Below, piece after piece: positions 6,932 to 12,346 of a stretch of DNA of 21,494 nucleotides. The stretch is taken from positions 1 to 21,494 of the IMG/VR virus record IMGVR_UViG_3300021962_011589. The stretch is one strand, 5' to 3'. This DNA comes from a virus. The position numbers were made by a program, and so were the translations under genes. The notes beneath the pieces were generated by a model. The model made no database searches. It was given only the letters and a program-made list of their open reading frames with translations, and was not told the origin of the DNA. How positions within the stretch are numbered: the stretch's first letter is position 1; each line of letters begins with the position of its first letter.

Positions 6932-7206
6932 AGCTCGTCTTCATCATCGTCTTCCGCATATGCGCATGCAGCCGCGAGTTCTGCGAGTTCCAGATCGGTG
7001 GGGATATCAAAATCAATATCAATATTTTCATCTGCCATCAGCGTTTTAATGGCATGCCACTCCATTAAACGTTGGTGGTAAAGGTTGAGGAGTGCGGCGT
7101 AGAGCTCATCCCAGGTGAGTTCTTGCGCTACCAACTCAGCCTTGCGCATTGAAAATTGAAGCTCTAATGGTAGCTGAAACTCAGTGGGTTCCGTTGTGTG
7201 CTCCAT
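6919..7206 (-). CDS. nblA: NblA-like phycobilisome degradation protein
   Basis: The product has 95 residues. Residues about 12-58 (LPLELQFSMRK, then TWDELYAALLNLYHQRLMEW) follow the NblA pattern of cyanobacteria: an N-terminal LExxFxxR helix, a polar turn, then a second helix with the L-x-x-LY-x-Q/R core and a following (A/Y)xxxL segment. NblA is a small helical adaptor that binds phycobiliproteins and recruits Clp protease to dismantle phycobilisomes; copies are known in some cyanophages. This protein is longer than usual (~60 residues) and carries a second helical, strongly acidic tail (LELAELAAACAYAEDDDEDE). It lies 27 bp after the endolysin gene on the same strand, which would fit late expression. 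The match is by pattern, not by alignment software, so an unrelated two-helix protein remains possible. Confidence 0.6.
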   Translation of the reverse strand: MEHTTEPTEFQLPLELQFSMRKAELVAQELTWDELYAALLNLYHQRLMEWHAIKTLMADENIDIDFDIPTDLELAELAAACAYAEDDDEDELQPF

Positions 7207-7233
7207 TGAAACTATCGCTTCATTTCAATTATT

Positions 7234-7899
7234 CTACGCCCAACCTGTAAATATTGCGTCAAGCTCTTCCGGAAGAAAAGAAGACCACGAGTCCCCTTCA
7301 ATGTCAAAGTCATTGGCAAACTGCGACAAAAGATAAGGGCTGATTTGTTCTTCCAGGGTGCGAATTGCTTTTACTTGGTGGGGAGCCGCCGTGTAATTTC
7401 GGAACGCAGCAAGCAATACCTCGGTGGAAGCCCACTGATTTGTGTCGACTTCCTGAAGAAATAAATCAACCTCCTCTCTGCGCCTGTCGATAAGACCACC
7501 TATGACTTTGTGTTCAGCATCAAAGATCCAACAAGACATTCCCTGGGTGGCGCCAAAAAAATCTTCTTTATCAATGCAGTCAACAATATCGCTGTAAAGA
7601 AAAGGTTCCCACCCAATGGAATGAATAAAAGATATCAAGGCTTGACGCATGAAGTCATCAAGGCCCAAGTTTAGTTTTAATAACTGAGTATCGATTAAGT
7701 GCACCTCGTGGAACAAATATTCCAATGCTTTCTCTTTTGTACAGCACTGTCCTTGTTTTACCGGAGATCCGTCAGGGTAAAACTGTGTGCCGTAACCAAA
7801 AGTGTAAGGTTCTTTTCCTGTTACGGGATCAGCGTATGCCTTTTCGCTAAAGCCTTCATACTTACAGATCAAACTAATCGCACAAGAAATGTCGGACAT
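7234..7899 (-). CDS. Endolysin, GH24 phage lysozyme
   Basis: I chose ATG 7899 (MSDISCAISLICKYEG), giving 221 residues; an upstream TTG at 7923 is unlikely. The N-terminal domain has the T4-lysozyme-type catalytic triad: E15 in KYEGF, D24 in AYADPVTG and T33 in YTFGYGT. The E-to-D spacing of nine matches T4 (E11, D20). RQALISFIHSIGWEPF at about 83-98 is the usual central helix pair, followed by the RRREE helix typical of GH24. The enzyme cleaves the glycan of peptidoglycan. Residues about 150-221 form an extra helical, acidic C-terminal extension not found in the basic ~165-residue enzyme. No signal peptide is clear, so release would need a holin. Confidence 0.85.
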   Translation of the reverse strand: MSDISCAISLICKYEGFSEKAYADPVTGKEPYTFGYGTQFYPDGSPVKQGQCCTKEKALEYLFHEVHLIDTQLLKLNLGLDDFMRQALISFIHSIGWEPFLYSDIVDCIDKEDFFGATQGMSCWIFDAEHKVIGGLIDRRREEVDLFLQEVDTNQWASTEVLLAAFRNYTAAPHQVKAIRTLEEQISPYLLSQFANDFDIEGDSWSSFLPEELDAIFTGWA

Positions 7900-7934
7900 G
7901 GGGGCAATACTTATTACCCCCAATCATACACAAA

Positions 7935-8060
7935 TTATTTACCTTGACCGCGCATTTTTTTGCGTCCATGATTAGGAAGACTGTGCTGGCCCTGACCTTG
8001 TCTAGTTTTCTTGGGCTTGGACTCAAGTTTGACGGATGAAGATGATTTGGGTTTTGCCAT
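7935..8060 (-). CDS. Tiny basic protein (KKTRQGQG type)
   Basis: An ATG at 8060 opens a 41-residue frame ending at TAA 7935-7937. The protein is Lys/Arg/Ser/Gln-rich: MAKPKSSSSVKLESKPKKTR followed by QGQGQHSLPNHGRKKMRGQGK. A similar pattern (KKTRxGxGxH ... RGQG) recurs in small conserved cyanophage proteins as I remember them. It starts 3 bp after the stop of the upstream gene, so it is almost certainly translated in the same operon. Strong basicity and small size suggest binding to DNA or an acidic virion partner, but its function is unknown. Confidence 0.7.
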   Translation of the reverse strand: MAKPKSSSSVKLESKPKKTRQGQGQHSLPNHGRKKMRGQGK

Positions 8061-8063
8061 GGG

Positions 8064-8351
8064 TCACCAGTTGTAGTTACACGCCCAATAACCTGCTTTG
8101 AGCTTGTCTTTTTTCTCAGAGCAGTTGTGACGCGCTTTGAAGTTAGCACGTCTTCCCTCGTCTTTGTGCGAAAGATAATCTTCGTATCCACGCAGGCCAA
8201 ACCGCACAATAGCCTCTTTACCGTTTTGGCAACCCTTGACAACATACTTGTGTTTGTCCCCCTTGGGCGCCCGCTGAGGTTTGTTGCAGGGCATTTTGTC
8301 CTTTTGATATCTCTTTGCTGCAGCCGCTGCTTTTTTATGTTTTTCAGCCAT
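8064..8351 (-). CDS. Small basic Cys-containing protein, RARHxC/YWxC family
   Basis: The product has 95 residues. Residues 1-30 are a Lys/Ala-rich basic arm. The rest is a compact domain with KYVVKGCQNGKEAIVRFG at about 35-52, ANFKARHNC at about 69-77 and LKAGYWACNYNW at the C-terminus. This 'VVK.C..GK...vRfG ... (R/K)ARH.C ... YWAC' layout recurs in uncharacterised proteins of phages and large eukaryotic DNA viruses, as far as I recall. Cysteines at 22, 41, 77 and 91 with H75 could bind a metal. Its ATG overlaps the stop of the 846-residue gene by one base (TAATG on the minus strand). A virion or DNA-associated role is a guess from basicity and position. Confidence 0.65.
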   Translation of the reverse strand: MAEKHKKAAAAAKRYQKDKMPCNKPQRAPKGDKHKYVVKGCQNGKEAIVRFGLRGYEDYLSHKDEGRRANFKARHNCSEKKDKLKAGYWACNYNW

Positions 8352-10891
8352 TAGAGTCCTTTAAACATTGAAGTGAACTCACCCAAGATTTGTGTGCCAG
8401 TTTTGGATTTGTAATTCGTTTCTTCTTCGTCCTCGTTTAATTTTAAGCTAAAGAAATTTGAAGACCCTTCTTTGTCCGTAGTAGAAGGTTCTTCTTCATC
8501 AGCAAAGAAACTTTCAACTGTACCAAGGGAGGCAAACGGGTCACTGAAATCAAGACCGTATGTTTTTAGGGCTTCATTGGAACCGGCTTTCGTAAGAATT
8601 GTTTGCTCAGAGCGGTCTAAGTCAGGAAAGAAGTTTTGATAAAACTCATCTTCTGTTCCTTGGTAGCCAGCTTTTTGGAACACGCTATACAGCTCTGTTG
8701 AGGGCTTGGCCTGTTTGTCCGTGTAATCTTCAGGACGTTCAATGTAAGTAATACCAAGAACTTCTTGTGTTGGTTTTTGTCTTTTTTCATTTAAGTATTT
8801 AATTTGTTCTCGAATATCTTGGGCCGTACCAGTGCGCAGCGTTTCGACAATATAGTTTTTAAGCTCTTGAATATCACCTTTAAAATCAGTTAGTCCGTAT
8901 CGCTTTAATACTTCTTCCCAAGTAGATTTATCGCTGGGATCTAAACCACGCAACATTTCATCGGCAAATTCTTCAGGCAAAATGAATTGACCAAAAACAG
9001 TGCCCTGCTTTAAGGCTTCTTCTTTTAGTGCTGGAAGAATACGACCGTATATTTCGTCTTGCACGCCACCGGCGGTCAAGATGTCTTTGGCTGCGTCAAA
9101 ACCCCTACCCTGCCCTTTTATTTGAAAGTGGATTCTGGCAAAAGCATCTTTATCGTTAAGATCAATGCCAAAGCGATATGCTTGTTGGGCCCAATAAGGA
9201 TCTCCTTTTTTGGCCGCCTCCCAATCTTCTGAAACCATTTTGGCTTGGTTTAGATAGTCGGCTTCTCGCACTTTATTGCCAACGGGATTGAAATAAAAGT
9301 CTGCATCAAAATATTGATCTTGCATCTTTTGAATATCCGTTAAATATTGATCTGCACGCAAGTCAGCAACAAGCTTCACCGCGTTGACCATGTCTTGGGT
9401 TTGGAACGGGTTTTGCTCCTCTTGTCGAATATCTAAATATTCAACAAATTCGTCCATTGATTTTGAAGTATTAAAACGAGGTGTTAAATATTCATCAATG
9501 AACTGTCTTGCAAAATCTGCTTGAATTTTTACTTGGTCTTGGGCCTCTGCTGTTGTATAACCAAGCTCTAGGTCTTGTTCATAGCGTTTTTTTAACTCAC
9601 TATCGAACCATTGCTGCCAATTATATGTTGTGTTGTTACGCACACCCGTTATATTTTGCAAGCTTTTTTCTAAAGATTCTTCGGCCTTTCCAGCGGAAGT
9701 AAATGAAAGAAGTCCACCTACTCCTGAATCTCCAAGAATTGAATTTGTCAACTCCTTGTTTATATTTGTAATCTCACTAAAACCACCAAACCCACCTAAC
9801 AGGCCAAGCATTTGTTCTTTTGCTTTTGCTTGCTTCATTTCTTCGATTGTTTTCTTTAAGACATCTTGAGTCAATGCGCCAAAACGCTTGACATCAATGG
9901 TTGCTTTTTCGCCAACCGCCTGGCTAATTGCATCTTCTAATTCGGTAATGCCATATCCCGCGTTGGCGTTGTAATTGAAGGCAACTTGTTTATCTTCTGG
10001 TCTTTCTGACAAGCGAAATAACGCTGCAAACTCATCTGGCTTGGTAACGTCCAGGTATTTTTCTTTGGCTAAATTTATCCAATAAGGATCATTATTTTTA
10101 GCGTTCTCCCAAGCACGTGCAACTGCAGGTATGTTTAATAGTCTTTGTGTTTGCGTATCAATATCTACGCCTAACTGCAAGTCTCTTACGGCTTGAATAT
10201 CTTGATCGGTTGGTTTTTTTTCTAAATAAACTTTGGCACTTGTTGCTTCTTCTGGTGCATTACCGCGTAAACCGGCTGGCTTACCTTGTGTTGTGTAATG
10301 TTGAAGATAATAACCAGTTTCTCCGTATCTTTCTGTGATATCAATATCATCATTTTGAACAGCACTTTTCCACTGCTCAGCAATTTCTGGATTGTTATTT
10401 TTATAGTATTTAGCGTCAAACTCTCCGTATAAAGGCTTTGCCCCAAGACTGGAATCCCAGCGCTGCAACTTTTCCGTACGATAAAAATTTTTATACTGTT
10501 CTTCTAAATCTTTTTTTAAACTTTCATCAACCTCTTTAATGTTTCTAATCAATTGTCTTTGTCCAACATAATCACCTCCCTTTGTTGTGGTTGCAGCAGC
10601 CAATGTTTGCTTATACGCCTCATTTAACTTTTTATTTTTTTCTAACTGTATTAAATTATCCCTTCCCTGTTGATTCGCAAAAATTGCTGCGTTGTCGGGT
10701 ATCCAGCGAGTACCCCAGCGCTCGTCAGCAACACAGTGTCCAAAAAAATTGCGCACATCGCAAGGATGCTGCATTAAATAACGTTGACTATATCCCTCTG
10801 ACCGATCAGTGCGCAATTCCTCTGGGGTGTAATCGACTTTTTCCCAGTTTGTAATCCACTGTTTTTGGGTAGGGTTGTAATAAATGCCCAT
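8351..10891 (-). CDS. Large virion-type protein with internal repeats, 846 residues
   Basis: No named family is recognised. The protein is large, hydrophilic and mostly helical. Two related segments are visible: residues about 258-296 (WENAKNNDPYW ... DEFAALFRLS) and about 555-592 (WEAAKKGDPYW ... DAFARIHFQI). FDAKYYKNNNPEIAEQW at 158-174 and FDADFYFNPVGNKVREADY at 528-546 form a further related pair, reminiscent of 'FDxxYYxxxNPDV' repeats. Residues about 361-397 are Gly/Leu-rich and hydrophobic (MLGLLGGFGGFSEI), possibly membrane-active. The acidic C-terminus contains FADEEEPSTTDKEG. Size, repeats and context between HNH and lysis genes suggest an internal virion, tape-like or DNA-ejection protein, but this is inferred. 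ATG 10891 overlaps the HNH stop by one base. Confidence 0.7.
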   Translation of the reverse strand: MGIYYNPTQKQWITNWEKVDYTPEELRTDRSEGYSQRYLMQHPCDVRNFFGHCVADERWGTRWIPDNAAIFANQQGRDNLIQLEKNKKLNEAYKQTLAAATTTKGGDYVGQRQLIRNIKEVDESLKKDLEEQYKNFYRTEKLQRWDSSLGAKPLYGEFDAKYYKNNNPEIAEQWKSAVQNDDIDITERYGETGYYLQHYTTQGKPAGLRGNAPEEATSAKVYLEKKPTDQDIQAVRDLQLGVDIDTQTQRLLNIPAVARAWENAKNNDPYWINLAKEKYLDVTKPDEFAALFRLSERPEDKQVAFNYNANAGYGITELEDAISQAVGEKATIDVKRFGALTQDVLKKTIEEMKQAKAKEQMLGLLGGFGGFSEITNINKELTNSILGDSGVGGLLSFTSAGKAEESLEKSLQNITGVRNNTTYNWQQWFDSELKKRYEQDLELGYTTAEAQDQVKIQADFARQFIDEYLTPRFNTSKSMDEFVEYLDIRQEEQNPFQTQDMVNAVKLVADLRADQYLTDIQKMQDQYFDADFYFNPVGNKVREADYLNQAKMVSEDWEAAKKGDPYWAQQAYRFGIDLNDKDAFARIHFQIKGQGRGFDAAKDILTAGGVQDEIYGRILPALKEEALKQGTVFGQFILPEEFADEMLRGLDPSDKSTWEEVLKRYGLTDFKGDIQELKNYIVETLRTGTAQDIREQIKYLNEKRQKPTQEVLGITYIERPEDYTDKQAKPSTELYSVFQKAGYQGTEDEFYQNFFPDLDRSEQTILTKAGSNEALKTYGLDFSDPFASLGTVESFFADEEEPSTTDKEGSSNFFSLKLNEDEEETNYKSKTGTQILGEFTSMFKGL

Positions 10892-11262
10892 TATCCCGCA
10901 GCCATTCGAGATGCGCTTGTTTCAATATTATAAGAAAAAATGTCAATAACCTCTTGTTGCGTCCATGCTTTTATGTTTGCCATACGTTCTTCCGTAAAAT
11001 AATGCTGTTGATAATACCAATCTTCCATTTTTGCACTGGCTTTATTTGTATTGCAACGTCTACAAGCAGGAAGTAAGTTATTTCGATTACTAGAACCAGA
11101 ACGAAACCTTGGAATTATGTGATCCAGAGAAGTGGCTTCTTCTCCGCAATAAGCACACTTGCAATCCCAGGCTTCGTAAATTGATTGTCTGTATCTTTTC
11201 TTTGCTAACTTTGGAGTTAATTCAATGAGTAGGGAAAGGGGATCCTGCTCACAATTGAACAT
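10891..11262 (-). CDS. HNH endonuclease
   Basis: The 123-residue protein has a complete HNH motif: CxxC at C36/C39 (CAYCG), catalytic D47-H48 in SLDHIIPRF, N60-N61 in SSNRNNLLPAC, and the second CxxC at C67/C70 followed by the N-x-x-K finger (CRRCNTNKAS). HNH enzymes nick or cut DNA; phage copies serve packaging, homing or host DNA attack. A helical N-terminus (LLIELTPKLAKKRYRQ) precedes the domain. The AAAGAG just before ATG 11262 is a fair ribosome binding site. Because it is an ordinary operon member with no interrupted gene, a free-standing homing or phage-DNA-processing role is equally possible. Very similar HNH proteins are common in cyanophages. Confidence 0.88.
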   Translation of the reverse strand: MFNCEQDPLSLLIELTPKLAKKRYRQSIYEAWDCKCAYCGEEATSLDHIIPRFRSGSSNRNNLLPACRRCNTNKASAKMEDWYYQQHYFTEERMANIKAWTQQEVIDIFSYNIETSASRMAAG

Positions 11263-11322
11263 GCTCTTTAGTTGCCGTTACTTTATTTTAATTTCACTAC
11301 ATATGCAAACCTCTCTAACTAA

Positions 11323-11353
11323 ATCATAAAACGATCGTTAAAATCCTTGACAA
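11323..11353 (-). promoter_or_regulatory. Candidate promoter for the HNH/virion segment
   Basis: On the minus strand TTGTCA (11353-11348) and TATGAT (11328-11323) match the sigma-70 -35 and -10 boxes at 5/6 each, but the 19-base spacer is longer than the optimal 17. The -10 lies about 60 bp before the HNH start. The -35 overlaps the plus-strand -35 in the odd palindrome TTGACAA. Confidence 0.35.
11330..11339. promoter_or_regulatory. AACGATCGTT palindrome, possible operator
   Basis: This perfect 10-bp palindrome lies between the two candidate divergent promoters, inside the spacer of the minus-strand one. Its position suits an operator for the adjacent HTH protein. No second copy was noticed in the window. 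Confidence 0.3.
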
Positions 11354-11374
11354 AACCTTGTTGGTTGTTACGTT
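11347..11374 (+). promoter_or_regulatory. Candidate promoter for the small HTH gene
   Basis: A perfect TTGACA (-35) at 11347-11352 is followed after 16 bases by TACGTT at 11369-11374, which keeps only the most important T, A and T of a -10 box. A start near 11381 would leave a ~20-base leader before ATG 11404. The -10 is weak, so activation by another factor may be needed. Confidence 0.35.
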
Positions 11375-11403
11375 GTTTAAGCATGCGTTATTAGCTGCTT
11401 TCC

Positions 11404-11622
11404 ATGACTGGCCGTAAAAGCTGGGTTCCCGCTCACCGGGCTGAAAAACTGCTTGGTATTGACCGCGAAACTCTTTTTAAATATCGGGATGATGGCACAC
11501 TAAAGTTGGGCCCGCACTTCCGAGCCTTTGAGGATACTTTTTCACGGGATAGTTATCGTTGGAATGTAAGTGCCGTTAGGAAACACCTACGCAAGAACGG
11601 ATTGTTGGCGCTGGCCGCTTAA
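11404..11622 (+). CDS. Small helix-turn-helix protein, excisionase-like
   Basis: The product has 72 residues. VPAHRAEKLLGIDRETLFKY at about 8-27 is a MerR/Xis-type helix-turn-helix: a first helix (AHRAEKLL), a turn at GID and a recognition helix (RETLFKYRDDG). A wing follows (TLKLGPHFRAF), then SYRWNVSAVRKHLRKNG at about 50-66, the layout of small winged-HTH proteins that bind next to a 'W-N' strand. It is the only plus-strand gene in this part of the window. Its last 47 bp overlap a convergent recombinase-like gene. Size, fold and that neighbour suggest a directionality factor or repressor; this is inference. Confidence 0.65.
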   Translation: MTGRKSWVPAHRAEKLLGIDRETLFKYRDDGTLKLGPHFRAFEDTFSRDSYRWNVSAVRKHLRKNGLLALAA

Positions 11623-11998
11623 AAGTTTTGTAATGTTGCTTGCGAAGTTGGTGAGCTAATAGCAAATCAGTGACGTTTAACTGAACATCCTGATAGGCAA
11701 TGGCTCTGTAAAGTGAAGCCACCAAGGAATTCCAGCAGTCTTGCAAATCGCAAGGCTGCTTTTCTTTTAGTTCAAACAATAAAACCCATTGCGGATGCAA
11801 GGGATGAATAAGGCGTTTCCGACCGGATACTACCAACGCATTTTGTGGTCCCCAGGTAAAGCCGGTGAGCTCTTCTGGTTTTAGGCCATAGGTTGCGAGC
11901 AAGCCATAAAGCCAAGCAATCGATTGAGTTTTGCGATGGGAAGCCAGTTGAAAATACTCATCCACAATCCGCTGATCAACAGGCGGTGGTTGGTTCAT
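11576..11998 (-). CDS. Degenerate tyrosine-recombinase-like protein
   Basis: The 140-residue protein resembles the catalytic half of a phage integrase. GLLATYGLKPEELTGFTW at about 32-49 matches the box-I pattern 'LLyTGLRpsEl.gl.W', but the catalytic Arg is Lys (K40). ALVVSGRKRLIHPLHPQW at about 54-71 fits the beta-hairpin with the catalytic Lys and the following P-L-H-P segment. AHQLRKQH at 115-122 retains the HxLR of box II. The chain ends about 20 residues later with no downstream His/Trp and Tyr nucleophile. It is therefore probably not a strand-cleaving recombinase and may be a DNA-binding remnant recruited to another job. The N-terminal arm-binding and core-binding domains are also absent. 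The resemblance is by eye. Confidence 0.5.
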   Translation of the reverse strand: MNQPPPVDQRIVDEYFQLASHRKTQSIAWLYGLLATYGLKPEELTGFTWGPQNALVVSGRKRLIHPLHPQWVLLFELKEKQPCDLQDCWNSLVASLYRAIAYQDVQLNVTDLLLAHQLRKQHYKTFKRPAPTIRSCVGVS

Positions 11999-12118
11999 GG
12001 TTGAGTGGTGGGTAAAGTGCCCCTACCATACAAAAACAAGTTGGGTCCCAGGGACCGGTTAAGAATTTCCTAACAAGTCTTATGAGACTTAAGATAAGTA
12101 TACATTATTAAAAATTTA
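11999..12118. other. 120-bp gap with two inverted repeats
   Basis: This AT-rich stretch between the virion segment and the recombinase-like gene has no ORF. It contains a 13-bp palindrome GGTCCCAGGGACC (12044-12056) and a separate stem-loop AAGTCT-TATG-AGACTT (12075-12090). On the minus strand the first palindrome is followed within five bases by TTGTTTTT, so it could act as a weak terminator. It could also be a binding site near the recombinase-like gene. A TATACT lies at the start of the minus-strand gap. Confidence 0.4.
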
Positions 12119-12346
12119 TTACAACTCTTCGGGTGTTACACCACTTGCAAAGGCACCCCATGCAAGTCCAACTGCCTCCATCGTAGAGATTTCTCCAGAA
12201 GCATAAGGTAAATTAATAACGTCCCCAGCGTGATAAACCGTTGGAATACCGCTGTATTTAATATCGCTAAAACCGTATTTTCGTATATCAACCTGTTCGG
12301 CTGATAACGCAAACGTTGCGTCAATAATCTCTCCAAAATCAGCCAT
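12119..12346 (-). CDS. Small hypothetical virion-type protein, 75 residues
   Basis: No family is recognised. The protein is acidic, with a short N-terminal helix (MADFGEIIDATFAL), a central strand-rich segment (DIKYSGIPTVYHAGDVINL) and a helical end (STMEAVGLAWGAFASGVTPE). Its ATG overlaps the TAA of the 523-residue gene by one base, so the two are coupled and the product may assemble with or modify that larger protein. It is the last gene of the right-hand virion segment. Confidence 0.65.
   Translation of the reverse strand: MADFGEIIDATFALSAEQVDIRKYGFSDIKYSGIPTVYHAGDVINLPYASGEISTMEAVGLAWGAFASGVTPEEL

Noticed and set aside
11999-12118. Possible tRNA or small RNA gene in the gap
   Set aside because: No cloverleaf or conserved T-loop words were found; only two isolated stems are visible.
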